A stretch of DNA of 45,696 nt from an uncultured Clostridia bacterium. GTDB lineage: Bacteria; Bacillota; Clostridia; Christensenellales; Borkfalkiaceae. The stretch covers positions 1-45,696 of the forward strand of contig CAKQKI010000012.1 of the NCBI GenBank assembly GCA_934248055.1, given 5' to 3'. How positions within the stretch are numbered: the stretch's first letter is position 1; each line of letters opens with the position of its first letter. Both the position numbers and the translations under genes were made by a program. Of the stretch, positions 1-8,629 are shown piece after piece. The notes beneath the pieces are model-generated. The model was not told where the DNA came from. It ran no database searches and worked only from the letters and a program-made list of their open reading frames with translations.

Positions 1-73
1 AACACAGAAGTTAAGCTCGATTGCGCTGAAAGTACTTAGTTGGTCACGACTCGGGAGGATATGGAGTTGCCGC
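1..73 (+). rRNA. 5S ribosomal RNA, 3' part
   Basis: The window opens inside a 5S rRNA. The segment beginning AACACAGAAGTTAAGCTC is the conserved loop B/helix III region of bacterial 5S rRNA. It is followed by the usual GGGAGG...GTTGCCG 3' part. The 5' portion lies outside the window, so the exact 3' end cannot be checked by pairing. tRNA-Asn follows about 10 bases later, a typical end of an rRNA operon. Confidence 0.85.
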
Positions 74-82
74 ATTTTTTAT

Positions 83-157
83 TCCTCGTTAGCTCAGCGG
101 TAGAGCATCCGGCTGTTAACCGGAGGGTCGTAGGTCCGAATCCTACACGGGGAGCCA
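83..157 (+). tRNA. tRNA-Asn (anticodon GTT)
   Basis: A full cloverleaf can be drawn. The acceptor stem is TCCTCGT (83-89) with ACGGGGA (147-153, one T-G wobble), followed by discriminator G and encoded CCA. The D arm is AGCTCAGCGGTAGAGC. The anticodon arm CCGGCTGTTAACCGG carries GTT, and the T arm is GTAGGTCCGAATCCTAC. It directly follows the 5S rRNA and was probably co-transcribed with the rRNA operon. Confidence 0.96.
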
Positions 158-185
158 TCTTTGTAGTACGAAAAAGCTACAAAAC

Positions 186-222
186 AAAAAAGCACAAGAT
201 TTAGTGGTCTTGTGCTTTTTTG
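186..222 (+). terminator. Rho-independent terminator after the 5S-tRNA unit
   Basis: A 14-base perfect stem (AAAAAAGCACAAGA, 186-199, with TCTTGTGCTTTTTT, 208-221) has an 8-base loop and ends in a T run. It would stop transcription of the rRNA/tRNA operon. Confidence 0.9.
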
Positions 223-275
223 TTGCCTTATCTTGTGGTTTACGCACTTTGCGGAATATTTGAATTCATGAGCAA

Positions 276-360
276 CATTTTGACCTATTTTTCAAAAAAC
301 AGGACTTGAACCGGCGACTTCGTTTTAATCCCCGCCTGACACCTACAATTTAATACAAAT
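276..360. repeat. tRNA-like direct repeat, copy A
   Basis: This 85-bp segment is about 80% identical by eye to 8779-8864 in the same orientation. Shared blocks are CATTTTGACCT, AAAAAACAGGACTTGAACC, ACTTCGTTT and TTTAATACA. On the minus strand it contains GGTTCAAGTCC, a perfect match to the tRNA T-arm/B-box pattern GGTTCRANYCC, preceded by CGAAGT. It therefore reads like the decayed 3' half of a tRNA gene. The two copies bracket the AT-richer block 361-8778 and may be attachment-site-like scars. No integrase is present in the window to support that. Confidence 0.6.
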
Positions 361-483
361 CTTTTAAGAGAGAACAATGCAAAAGTTTTCTCTTTTTTAT
401 GCCGTTTCGAAGGGTGATTTCCTATTTACGGTGAGAAAAATTATAATAATAACAGTAAATCGAAAGGAGTTTTCAATGAAATA

Positions 484-1008
484 ATGACTCCGATACCTTT
501 GGCAAAGGCTTTGGTCGAACATTTTCAGCTGAAAGGAAAAGGACTTGAGCCATGCGCAGGATGCGGAAATATGCTTCAATTTTTACCGAACGCCGAGTGG
601 TGCGAGATTGAAAAAGCTCGTGATTTTTTCGACTATGAAGGGCGAGTCGATTACATATTTACCAACCCGCCGTGGAGCCGAATTCGTGAATTTTTGATCC
701 ATTCGATGAAAGTCGCAGACGAAATCTATTTTCTTAAAGACGATGAGCGAAACAAGATACTTGATACGATGTGGGACGACATGGGAACGAGCGACGGAAT
801 AAGAAAGGAGAGATTTTCGTTTGCAAAAGACCTGCCGAAAACGGGCAGGCTGTTCTACGGAAGCAAGTATATGGAGCCATACGTAGGGAGGGTAGATAAA
901 ATAATCGGTATGCTTTTAGGCTACGACGGGAGAGTGCGCCGCGCCGACAATCGGTTTTACAGAGAGTTTGAAAAAAGAGAGATGGATAGTATATTTCACC
1001 ATAATTAA
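484..1008 (+). CDS. Small class I SAM-dependent DNA methyltransferase, probably adenine-specific
   Basis: This is a 174-residue protein. The segment LEPCAGCGN (about 21-29) is a SAM-binding motif I variant and TNPPW (60-64) is the catalytic motif IV of N6-adenine DNA methyltransferases. The layout (motif I, WCEIEKARDFF, NPPW, then a short C-terminal half) matches short phage/plasmid-type methyltransferases, so DNA modification in the cytoplasm is likely. The position after motif I that is usually Asp in EPCAGDG is Cys here, so activity is uncertain. The start is the ATG at 484 with AAAGGAG about 13 bases upstream. A three-codon ORF (476-484) overlaps the start. There is no restriction partner next to it, so it could be an orphan or a mobile-element remnant. 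Confidence 0.75.
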   Translation: MTPIPLAKALVEHFQLKGKGLEPCAGCGNMLQFLPNAEWCEIEKARDFFDYEGRVDYIFTNPPWSRIREFLIHSMKVADEIYFLKDDERNKILDTMWDDMGTSDGIRKERFSFAKDLPKTGRLFYGSKYMEPYVGRVDKIIGMLLGYDGRVRRADNRFYREFEKREMDSIFHHN

Positions 1009-1028
1009 AAAGGGAAGAGATACGGTAT

Positions 1029-1940
1029 TCATTTTTTCTCTGTAATTTTTTTAAAGTCTTTTAAATTTTCAAAATGAGGAAGATCGGAAAATTTTCTTGA
1101 AGGCAGCGGAGAAATGCCTTCTTTTAATAATTTCCTGTATTTTTGAGGAGTTATTCCAAAAAATTTTTTAAATGCGATGGTGTAATTTTTAGGGTTCTCC
1201 CAGCCAAAAGTAAATGCAATATCGATTATTTTTTCTTGTCCTAATAGGTTGGAGGAAAAAATAATTTTACTTTGCATTAGATATTCTTGTAAAGTTGTGT
1301 GAAAAAATTTTTTAAAAACTTTACAGACGTAACTGTGCGAGTATCCTGTTGTTTTAATAATTTCGTCTACTGTATTGTTAATGAATCTGAATCCGGTAAT
1401 CTGTAAATATAAGTTATTCAGCCATTTTGGAAGAGTAGAACGTTCGGGAGTTTTATTTTTGATAATGGTCAGAAGTAATTGTGAAACTATGGATGTAAGG
1501 CAAAGATCAGTAAGTATATAATCGTTGCTTGTTTGAGGATAAAAAGTGTCAAATAGAACCGCTGCGTTTGATATTGCGGAAAATTCACTGGCAGATAAAG
1601 AATAGAATGGAGAACAGGAGTAGTTAATCAGTTCATCATAAAAATTATCTGATAAAATGTTGCAAATTTTTTTCATTTTATCTACAGGAACGTAAAAATC
1701 TCTATGAATGTAATTTTTTGTTATGGCAGAAATGATATGTGATTCTTGAGGCTTTATAAATATAAAATCTCCCCTGTTTAATATCTGAGGAGCAGAATTG
1801 TTAATAATGCTTTTGCTTTGTCCGTCAATGACTAAACAAAACTCAAAAAAGGTATGTTTATGTAAAATGTGAGCAGTTGAAAAAATAGTCAGCTTTGAAT
1901 ATGGATTAACTGAAATGTCTTTTTCATTATAAGTAAGCAT
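1029..1940 (-). CDS. AraC family transcriptional regulator
   Basis: This 303-residue regulator has an N-terminal cupin-like sensor region (about 15-75, with HKHTFFEFCLVIDG and RGDFIFIKPQESH). The C-terminal two-helix-turn-helix AraC domain covers about 200-290 (TVDEIIKTTGYSHSYVCKVFKKFF and IIDIAFTFGWENPKNYTIAFKKFFGITPQKYR, quoted as two motifs). An AAGGAGG sits just upstream of the ATG. It is divergent from the lipoprotein/ABC operon at 2108-8617, with 167 bases between the starts. That arrangement is typical of a local activator responding to the imported sugar. The ligand cannot be inferred. Base composition is AT-rich like its neighbours up to about 8.6 kb. Confidence 0.93.
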   Translation of the reverse strand: MLTYNEKDISVNPYSKLTIFSTAHILHKHTFFEFCLVIDGQSKSIINNSAPQILNRGDFIFIKPQESHIISAITKNYIHRDFYVPVDKMKKICNILSDNFYDELINYSCSPFYSLSASEFSAISNAAVLFDTFYPQTSNDYILTDLCLTSIVSQLLLTIIKNKTPERSTLPKWLNNLYLQITGFRFINNTVDEIIKTTGYSHSYVCKVFKKFFHTTLQEYLMQSKIIFSSNLLGQEKIIDIAFTFGWENPKNYTIAFKKFFGITPQKYRKLLKEGISPLPSRKFSDLPHFENLKDFKKITEKK

Positions 1941-2044
1941 TTAAGGCCTCCTTAGAATCAAAAATACCATATAAATTATAGCATGTTAATTAATTAAAGT
2001 CAAGAAAAATGATAAATTTCGGTGTTTTTATTTCATATTGTGGA

Positions 2045-2074
2045 TTGAATATGTAAAAATAAAGATGTTATAAT
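2045..2074 (+). promoter_or_regulatory. Promoter of the AT-rich lipoprotein/ABC operon
   Basis: TTGAAT (2045-2050) lies 18 bases before an extended -10, TG-T-TATAAT (TATAAT at 2069-2074). The GTG start at 2108 follows with GGAGGG at 2098-2103. It lies in the divergent gap with the AraC gene, where regulator binding is expected. Confidence 0.75.
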
Positions 2075-2107
2075 GTAGAAAAAGGTATATAACAATCGGA
2101 GGGAAAA

Positions 2108-3466
2108 GTGAAAAAAATTATTAAAGCGATGGCGACAGGTATTATGTCCGCAACTATGATCTCAACTATGGGAATCGGTGTAGCGGGATGTGGCGAAAAT
2201 CAGAAATTGGAAAATCCTTCAACAAATCCTTACGATATATTGGGGATAGGGAATATTCATATCGGAATGTGGGTTACTCCTCCGGATGCATCCAGAACGC
2301 AGGAAGCATACGATATTATGGCGGAAAGCGGAATCAATTTTGTAAACGGATTTGAATGGTTTGAATCAGATGAAAATAGAATCAGGAAAGCTTTGACTTA
2401 TGCGGGAAACAGCGGATTAAAGTTTTTAGTGGCAGATAGAAAGGTCAGCGGATTGATAGAGTCTTACGCGAAAGCACCTACTCCTAAAACAATACAGGAG
2501 ATTATGGATCAAATAGAAACGTATTATTCTTATCCTGCTTACGCCGGGCAATTATTAAAAGATGAACCGAATATTTCAATGTTTAATGCGTTGAATGACG
2601 TGATTCAAGAGTATAATAAAAATTATCCCGGAAAACAATGGCACATCAATATGTTTCCTTCTTATGGGGAAGGGGGAGCAGGTGCGCCTTATGAGCAATA
2701 TGTGGATGATTGGATGGAGCTGGTAAATCCGAATTATTATTCTTATGATTCTTATCCGTTATTGGAAGTGAACGAAGATAATCCTTTTGCAAGGTATGAA
2801 TCGGAAGATTACTATTATAATCTTGATATTCTTCGTACAAAGACTGCTGAAAGAAGAATTCCTTTGTGGTCTTTTATTCAGACTCTTGCAATCGGGGATT
2901 CGAAAGGTAATTATCATAAGCGCGTGCCGTCCAGAGAAGATATACGTTGGCAAGTGTTTACTAATTTGGCTTTTGGCGTAAAAGGGTTGCAGTATTTTTG
3001 TTATTGGACTCCTAATAGTGGTTCCGAAACGTTTTCTCCTGCAATGATCGCACCTGACGGATCAAAGACAGAACACTATGATCACGTAAAAGAAGTAAAT
3101 GAGGAAGTATTTAAAATCGGTAAAAGTTTGCTTTTAAGCGATTCGGAGGGAGTTATTTTACATACTGCTTCAACGGAGAAAAGATTCAGATTATATAAAG
3201 ATAGTTTAACTTCCTTTGATTGTATAAAAAGTGTTTCCGGAGACGACGTATTGATCGGGTGTTTCTTCAATCGTTATACGGGAGAAAAAAGCGTTATGAT
3301 CACTCCCACAACTCCTCGGGATGATATTTCTATTACTTTAAACATGAAAAAAGGAACGAAAAAAGTTACTGCTTATTCCGGTCTTTCCAAAAAAGAATTA
3401 GCAGTTGAAAACGGTGCGTTATCTTTAAATATTGCAAAGGGCGATTCGCTTTATATTGTTTTTTAA
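2108..3466 (+). CDS. Lipoprotein with a TIM-barrel glycoside-hydrolase-like domain
   Basis: This is a 452-residue exported lipoprotein. It has a basic N-terminus, a hydrophobic stretch and a lipobox ending GVAGC (Cys28). Translation starts at GTG 2108 with GGAGGG 5 bases upstream. The body has features of clan GH-A type barrels: HIGMWVTPPDA, GINFVNGFEWFE, GQLLKDEPN (an Asp-Glu-Pro strand-end motif at about 142-145), PNYYSYDSYPL and GVKGLQYFCYWTP. The last ~80 residues look like a beta-sandwich (VTAYSGLSKKELAVENGALSLNI). It is the first gene of an operon with a binding protein and permeases, so it probably trims a glycan at the cell surface before import. The exact family and substrate are not recognised. 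Confidence 0.75.
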   Translation: MKKIIKAMATGIMSATMISTMGIGVAGCGENQKLENPSTNPYDILGIGNIHIGMWVTPPDASRTQEAYDIMAESGINFVNGFEWFESDENRIRKALTYAGNSGLKFLVADRKVSGLIESYAKAPTPKTIQEIMDQIETYYSYPAYAGQLLKDEPNISMFNALNDVIQEYNKNYPGKQWHINMFPSYGEGGAGAPYEQYVDDWMELVNPNYYSYDSYPLLEVNEDNPFARYESEDYYYNLDILRTKTAERRIPLWSFIQTLAIGDSKGNYHKRVPSREDIRWQVFTNLAFGVKGLQYFCYWTPNSGSETFSPAMIAPDGSKTEHYDHVKEVNEEVFKIGKSLLLSDSEGVILHTASTEKRFRLYKDSLTSFDCIKSVSGDDVLIGCFFNRYTGEKSVMITPTTPRDDISITLNMKKGTKKVTAYSGLSKKELAVENGALSLNIAKGDSLYIVF

Positions 3467-3481
3467 ATAAGGAGGAGTCAA

Positions 3482-4684
3482 ATGAATAAATTTGTTAAAA
3501 TTTTTTGTTGTGCACTGAGTTGTTTGTTGATCACCGCATCTTTTGCCGCTTGTGATCGGAGATCTGATGGTCAAGAACCTGTCAATAAAAACATGACACA
3601 ATTAAAAATAGGCGTTTTTGACGGCGGCTTGGGTTCTACTTGGGTTTATGATATTAAAGATAAATTTGAAGAAAAATATAAAAACGTAAGCTTTGAGGCT
3701 GGCAAAAAAGGCGTGCAGATAAGAGTGATACCTTCCAGAGCGTTTACACAAACGAGTATGGAACAAAACATGGATAGTATTAACGAACATGTTATTTTTG
3801 CTGAGGGTGCAAATTTCAGTTATTTTGCGAACAAAGGGAATTTTCTTGACATATCAGACGTTGTCACGAAACCGCTTTCTTATGATTTCGTAAAAGAAAC
3901 CACAGATAGCAATGCTGCGGAGACTGCTACAATCGAATCCAAAATGAGTGATACTCAGAAAGAATATTATTCTTCGGTTAACGGAAAATATTATGCCATC
4001 CCTTCTAGTGAAACGTTTTACAATCTTATTTATGATATCGAACTGTTTGAAGAAAACAATTTGTTTTTCGGGCCTGACGGGAATTTTGTAACCGGTGCTA
4101 CCGCTCAAAGATCAAATGGTCCTGATGGACTTGCAGAAACGGAATATGACAATGGACTTCCTGTGGATTACGATCAATTCTTTCGTTTATGTGATAAGAT
4201 TCTGTCTTTGAAAAAAAATTATATCCCTGTGATGTGGGGAGGAAACGTTCAGGAGTATGTCAGTTCATTTCTTACGGCTATGGCGGCAGATTATGCGGGC
4301 GTAGAACAGACAGAGTTAAATTATAATTTTAACGGACAGATGAAAGGGAGGGTAACTTCTTTTGATTCTAATGGAAATCCTGTGATTTCTACCGATCCTG
4401 TTGATATCAATGCAAGCAATGGATACTTGCTGTATCAGCAGCCCGGCAAATATTATTCTTTGAAATTTTTAGAAAGACTTACTTCTAATAAACTTTATTA
4501 CAACAATAAAACTGCAACCAGTTCCGCATTTACGCATAAAGACGCAGAAGGTCAGTTTGTTATAGGAAAATATCGCAGCAGTATACAAAGAGCGGCGATG
4601 TTGATTGACGGTAACTGGTGGCAAAGTGAAGCGGCTCCCGTCTTTAACGAAATAGTGGCTAAAAAGGGGAAGAAGCATCCATAA
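3482..4684 (+). CDS. Extracellular solute-binding lipoprotein, N-terminal part (frame broken at about 4666)
   Basis: This is the N-terminal 400 codons of a family 1-type sugar-binding lipoprotein. A signal sequence ends in the lipobox SFAAC (Cys23), and typical strands follow (KIGVFDGGLGSTWVYDI, KYYAIPSSETFYNLIYD, MLIDGNWW). GGAGG lies just upstream of the ATG at 3482. The reading frame ends at TAA 4682-4684, but homologous-looking sequence continues at once in the -1 frame (EEASIRQRKFGVIPFPKG, then the 4741-5187 ORF). The original protein was therefore about 568 residues. The break lies in the A5G4 run 4661-4669. It could be a real pseudogene mutation, a homopolymer assembly error, or recoding. 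The permeases downstream have intact frames. Confidence 0.85.
   Translation: MNKFVKIFCCALSCLLITASFAACDRRSDGQEPVNKNMTQLKIGVFDGGLGSTWVYDIKDKFEEKYKNVSFEAGKKGVQIRVIPSRAFTQTSMEQNMDSINEHVIFAEGANFSYFANKGNFLDISDVVTKPLSYDFVKETTDSNAAETATIESKMSDTQKEYYSSVNGKYYAIPSSETFYNLIYDIELFEENNLFFGPDGNFVTGATAQRSNGPDGLAETEYDNGLPVDYDQFFRLCDKILSLKKNYIPVMWGGNVQEYVSSFLTAMAADYAGVEQTELNYNFNGQMKGRVTSFDSNGNPVISTDPVDINASNGYLLYQQPGKYYSLKFLERLTSNKLYYNNKTATSSAFTHKDAEGQFVIGKYRSSIQRAAMLIDGNWWQSEAAPVFNEIVAKKGKKHP
4663..4669 (+). other. Frame break at a -1 slippery-type heptamer (A AAG GGG)
   Basis: In the zero frame of the binding-protein gene the codons read GCT AAA AAG GGG AAG AAG CAT CCA TAA. The bases 4663-4669 form X-XXY-YYZ with X=A, Y=G, Z=G. 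A slip of one base back places translation at GAA (4669), exactly the frame that stays open to 5187. The same result follows from loss of one base in the A5G4 run. A downstream CCC-GAA-GGG (about 4713-4721) is the only nearby stem seen and is weak, so a simple indel is the more likely explanation. Confidence 0.5.
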
Positions 4685-4740
4685 GACAGAGAAAATTCGG
4701 TGTCATACCTTTCCCGAAGGGCAATGGAGAAACCGGAGAA

Positions 4741-5187
4741 TTGACTCTCCTTCAGAATACTGGATTTATTTCTTTTATCAATGCGAAAGTGCCGGAAAAT
4801 TTGGCGGGCGTTGCAAAGGCCTTTTTGCAATATTGTTATACGGATGAAGCAATGAGGCAGTATACGTTGACAACAAACGTGTGTCGTCCTTTGAAATATG
4901 ATATGGGCGATAAATATGAACAATTGGGACCGTGGGGAAAACAGATGGCAGATTTCCATAAAAATGCAAAATTTGCATATATGGATTCTGCAAGCAAGAT
5001 CATGCAGAACTATAGTATTGATTTATGGTATCCGCCTCTTCTGTGGCTTTCTAAGACAGGGAAAAAGACCTATACTTATCCTTCTACTGCTATGATCCAA
5101 GATTCTGTCAGTGCAAAAAATTATTTTGAGGGAATGTCTGCATATTGGACGGAAAGTGTGTGGAAAAATAAATTCCGAAACGTGTAA
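4741..5187 (+). CDS. Extracellular solute-binding protein, C-terminal part (continuation in the -1 frame)
   Basis: This ORF of about 148 codons (TTG at 4741; the frame is open from 4630) carries the C-terminal lobe of the binding protein. FGVIPFPKGNGETGELTLL just upstream and NTGFISFINAKVPENLAGVAKAFLQYCYTDEAM within it are the usual late motifs of the family. It has no ribosome site or plausible start of its own, so it is a fragment of the gene that begins at 3482 rather than a separate gene. The next permease begins 11 bases after its stop. Confidence 0.8.
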   Translation: MTLLQNTGFISFINAKVPENLAGVAKAFLQYCYTDEAMRQYTLTTNVCRPLKYDMGDKYEQLGPWGKQMADFHKNAKFAYMDSASKIMQNYSIDLWYPPLLWLSKTGKKTYTYPSTAMIQDSVSAKNYFEGMSAYWTESVWKNKFRNV

Positions 5188-5198
5188 TGGGTTAAAGA

Positions 5199-6134
5199 AT
5201 GGACAAAGAACGCTTAAAACAAGTTTTAACGAGAAAAAGAACGAAAGATCTGATTTTTTACAGTATTTTGCTTGCTTTTCCCGTTCTGCAGTTTTGTATA
5301 TTTTATATAGGCGTAAACGTAAATTCATTGTTTTTGGCATTTAAAAAGTACGACGGAAACGGAGTTTATTTCTTTGACGGATTTTCAAATTTTAAATTGT
5401 TGTTTGAAAATTTCAGACAGTTGACGATGTATCGCGTGGCATTTCTTAATTCTTTAAAAATGTTTGCGATCGGAACCTTGATTGGCTTAATTTGTGGTGT
5501 TTTATTTTCTTATTATATCTATAAAAAAGGATTATTCCGAAATTTTTTCAAAATTGTTTTGTTTGTTCCCAGCATTATTCCGGCAATTGCTTTGGTAGTA
5601 ATGTTTAAACAGATTGCAGACAGCGCTTTTCCTGCATTACTGGCAAAAATGGGAATTGACGCACAGGGTTTGCTGTCTAATCCTGATACCACGTTCGGAA
5701 CGATTATTTTTTATAATATATGGGCCGGATTCGGAGTGTCAATCTTGTTGTACGTTGGCGCAATGGAAAATATTTCTGAAAGTGTAGTTGAAGCGGCAAA
5801 GTTGGATGGAGCCGGTTTTTTCAGAGAATTAGTTAGCATTACCATTCCGTTGATATGGGACACTATTTCAACATTCGTCATTGTTGCAGTGGGCGGTATT
5901 TTTGTGAATCAGGCTAACATTTATGCTTTTTATGGAGGCGGAGCGGAAGAATACGTATATACAATCGGATATTGGCTATATAGAGAAACAGTCAAAACAA
6001 ACGGATTTGCCGATTATCCGATATTGTCAGCGTTTGGAATTTTACTTTCTCTCGTAACTATTCCTCTTGTGTATTTAGTAAGATATGTTCTTGGATTATG
6101 CTGGCAAAGCGGAAAAAAGGGGGAAAAGACATGA
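5199..6134 (+). CDS. Carbohydrate ABC transporter permease (LplB/UgpA type)
   Basis: This 311-residue inner-membrane protein has six predicted hydrophobic segments. The EAA loop ESVVEAAKLDGAGFFRELVSI (about 194-214) is where the ATPase docks. The first segment follows a basic cytoplasmic tail (LTRKRTKDLIFYSILLAFPVL), as in sugar permeases of the CUT1 class. It pairs with the second permease, overlapping it by four bases (ATGA at 6131-6134). No ATPase gene lies in the operon, so a shared MsmX/UgpC-like ATPase elsewhere is inferred. Confidence 0.92.
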   Translation: MDKERLKQVLTRKRTKDLIFYSILLAFPVLQFCIFYIGVNVNSLFLAFKKYDGNGVYFFDGFSNFKLLFENFRQLTMYRVAFLNSLKMFAIGTLIGLICGVLFSYYIYKKGLFRNFFKIVLFVPSIIPAIALVVMFKQIADSAFPALLAKMGIDAQGLLSNPDTTFGTIIFYNIWAGFGVSILLYVGAMENISESVVEAAKLDGAGFFRELVSITIPLIWDTISTFVIVAVGGIFVNQANIYAFYGGGAEEYVYTIGYWLYRETVKTNGFADYPILSAFGILLSLVTIPLVYLVRYVLGLCWQSGKKGEKT

Positions 6135-7012
6135 GACTGATTCGCAAAAAAAACGTCAACGTATTAATGATTGTTGCATTTTTACTGTTAAGTCTGTATT
6201 TTTTATCACTGCTTGTCCCTTCGGTATGGATGTTTTACACTTCGTTTAAAGGTAGTTTGGATTATTTGGAAAATCCTTTAAACTTACCGCCGAAATGGCA
6301 TTTTGAAAATATTGCGACGGCATTCAAATATTTCCGTGCTCAAAAAAGCGTTGATGGAGAAATGGTCACGGTATACATTGAGATCCTGTTTTTGAACTCT
6401 TTGTTATATGCGGTGGGAAGTGCTTTTGTTGCCACTTTGACGTGTTGTATTGTTGCTTATGCTACATCTCGGTTTCGTTTTGCATTTAATTCGGTAATTT
6501 ATGGGATTGTTATTGTTACAATGACCTTGCCTATCGTGGGAAATTTGCCTTCAGAGTTACAACTTCTGAAATTGTTGGGACTTTATGATCATATTTACGG
6601 GTTATGGATATGTAAAGCGAATTTTTTAGGGCTGTATTATCTGATCTTTTTTGCGTCGTTTAAGACAATACCTAATGATTTTTCCGAGGCGGCACATATT
6701 GACGGGGCTTCAAATATTAAAGTTTTGCTTTCCATTGCTTTGCCGCTTGTAAAAAGTACTTTCATGACGATCATGTTGATCAAGTTTGTGGAATTCTGGA
6801 ACGATTATACCGTTACGTTGACTTATATGCCTTCTGTTCCTACGATTGCTTACGGTTTGTATACTTACAGTTTTTCTACGATCCCGGAAATCAGTAATAC
6901 GCCGATGAGATTAGTCGGTTGTTTAATTTTAATTGTTCCTATTCTTATCGTATTTGTTTTCTGTCATAAAAAATTGATGGGAAATATTTCGATGGGTGGA
7001 ATAAAAGAATAA
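6131..7012 (+). CDS. Carbohydrate ABC transporter permease (UgpE/MalG type)
   Basis: The ATG at 6131 overlaps the stop of the upstream permease (ATGA) and lies behind AAAAGGGGG, giving 293 residues. It has six hydrophobic segments. The EAA motif SEAAHIDGASNIKVLLSIALPL lies at about 188-209, and the C-terminal MGGIKE is typical of MalG-like permeases (usually GGVKG/GGIKE). It forms a heterodimer with the product of 5199-6134 and is translationally coupled to it. Confidence 0.92.
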   Translation: MRLIRKKNVNVLMIVAFLLLSLYFLSLLVPSVWMFYTSFKGSLDYLENPLNLPPKWHFENIATAFKYFRAQKSVDGEMVTVYIEILFLNSLLYAVGSAFVATLTCCIVAYATSRFRFAFNSVIYGIVIVTMTLPIVGNLPSELQLLKLLGLYDHIYGLWICKANFLGLYYLIFFASFKTIPNDFSEAAHIDGASNIKVLLSIALPLVKSTFMTIMLIKFVEFWNDYTVTLTYMPSVPTIAYGLYTYSFSTIPEISNTPMRLVGCLILIVPILIVFVFCHKKLMGNISMGGIKE

Positions 7013-7030
7013 TTATAAAGGAGAAAAAAA

Positions 7031-8617
7031 ATGTTAAAAAGAGCAATGATGTATATGATGGTCCTTGTTTTCTGCGTGGGGACGCTTTCGATGGGGGCTT
7101 GCAGAGAAAAACCTTTTTCCTTGAATCAAACTTCATTGGAAATGGAACAGTATGAAGAGTTTACCCTTCAACCAAATAAAAAAGGGGAAATCAAATGGGA
7201 GTCATCCGATCCCAGAAGAGTTAAGGTGGAAAACGGAAAGTTAACGTCTTTAAAACTTGGTGATGCGATTATTACGGCAACACTAGGGAAAGAAGTTGCT
7301 ACCTGTTCGGTAAAAGTAAAGGCTTCTACGAAAGGAAGAGCGTTGAGCGTCGATCAGGACAGTGTAATAATATCTATTGGTGAGAAAGTGACCGTTACTG
7401 CGGTATTAAAAGAAAACGGGACGGTTATTCCTGCTGATTTAACATGGATTTCCAAAGATCCCAAGATTGCCAGTGTAAAAAACGGGGTAATTACGGGGGT
7501 AGGAAGCGGTGATACTAAAGTCAATATTTCTGTAACATATAAGGGGCAGGTAATCGAAAAAGAAATTGCAGTTAAAAGTATAAACGGTAAGAAAAAAGAT
7601 GCGCAATTTGAAACGAAAAACGGAACACCTGCCGGCGCGCTTTCGCAATTTGAGGGAGATGTAACTTCTTTGGGCTTTGCGGATAAAACAGTAGTTACAA
7701 AATGGATGACGGAACAATCTCAAATTTTTGCAAAAGACGTTACAAAACAAGAATTTGATTATCTCGTTTTTGACTTCGTAGTTGCGGAAGGAAATCCGAA
7801 TGACATCGCGGTGAATAATGCAGGCGATATAGTGGAAGGCGCGGGCGTTTTGAACGGATTAAAGTCAAGCTCGGTTCTTTATTATGGGAATGACGGCAAA
7901 GTTGTTAAAACTCTTGAAAACAATAAAGTCTATACCGGTGTTATCAATCTGAAAAACGGAAAAGACGATTTAACATCTTCTTCCATTTCTTTTAAAACAA
8001 AGGCAACGGTATATCTTGCAAACAGTATTGCTTGTTCGAGTGAATACTATCAGACGTTCTATTCGCAATTTGAAATGCCGCCTGAATTGATTACAAACGG
8101 CTTGTATATTGCGAGAGCAGAGCAGATAGGACCATTCGCGGAACTTTCCGATAAAGTTACGGAAGACCCGTATAAGGATTTTTATAAGGTTCATTATATG
8201 ACGGATATCTGGGGCGAAAGAATTATAGTTGCAAATGAAGAAATGAACGGATATGTCGGAGTTACTGCAATGCATGAAATTGCAAGAAGATATGATTTTT
8301 ACGGTTATGATATCGTATTTACTTCGGACGTTCCCGATTTGTATATCTGGACCGGCGGATATGCTATCATTGTAAAAGGCGGGGTTGCAACTACGGAAAC
8401 AGGGGGTGCGCCGTTGGAGAATGATTTGGTGATTCTGAAAACCTCTGACGGAACAGACGTGACAGGTAGCGCTTTGGAAAAAAATGTTTGTTATACTTTT
8501 ATAATTCGTATTCAGAAAGACAATCCGTCAAACGCTGCTTTCGGCTTGGGAACTCCCGGAGATGCTTCAAATTATTTCTATATCGGTAATCCGTTTTTTA
8601 TCTTTAAAAAGCGATAA
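7031..8617 (+). CDS. Surface lipoprotein with two Big2-type Ig domains
   Basis: This is a 528-residue lipoprotein. A signal sequence ends in the lipobox LSMGAC (Cys24), and GGAG precedes the ATG. Residues about 30-96 and 100-180 are two bacterial Ig-like (Big2) repeats with the signatures WESSDPRRVKVENGKLT..GDAIITATLG and WISKDPKIASVKNGVITGVGSGDTKVNISV (motif fragments). The remaining ~340 residues are beta-rich and not recognised. A carbohydrate-binding role is plausible because it ends an ABC import operon. A strong terminator follows 13 bases after the stop. Confidence 0.85.
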   Translation: MLKRAMMYMMVLVFCVGTLSMGACREKPFSLNQTSLEMEQYEEFTLQPNKKGEIKWESSDPRRVKVENGKLTSLKLGDAIITATLGKEVATCSVKVKASTKGRALSVDQDSVIISIGEKVTVTAVLKENGTVIPADLTWISKDPKIASVKNGVITGVGSGDTKVNISVTYKGQVIEKEIAVKSINGKKKDAQFETKNGTPAGALSQFEGDVTSLGFADKTVVTKWMTEQSQIFAKDVTKQEFDYLVFDFVVAEGNPNDIAVNNAGDIVEGAGVLNGLKSSSVLYYGNDGKVVKTLENNKVYTGVINLKNGKDDLTSSSISFKTKATVYLANSIACSSEYYQTFYSQFEMPPELITNGLYIARAEQIGPFAELSDKVTEDPYKDFYKVHYMTDIWGERIIVANEEMNGYVGVTAMHEIARRYDFYGYDIVFTSDVPDLYIWTGGYAIIVKGGVATTETGGAPLENDLVILKTSDGTDVTGSALEKNVCYTFIIRIQKDNPSNAAFGLGTPGDASNYFYIGNPFFIFKKR

Positions 8618-8629
8618 AACTTATTATAC

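Larger units (their letters stand above)
158..483. other. Gene-free stretch between tRNA-Asn and the methyltransferase
   Basis: This stretch holds the terminator (186-222), the tRNA-like direct repeat copy A (276-360) and the upstream region of the methyltransferase gene. A TATAAT at 442-447 is a possible -10 box but has no convincing -35 partner. An AAAGGAG at about 464-470 precedes both a three-codon ATG-AAA-TAA and the methyltransferase ATG. No other gene is seen. Confidence 0.6.

Noticed and set aside
4552..5344. Overlapping ORFs on both strands around the binding-protein frame break
   Set aside because: No ribosome sites and no coherent protein; they are shadows of the broken gene and of the permease start.
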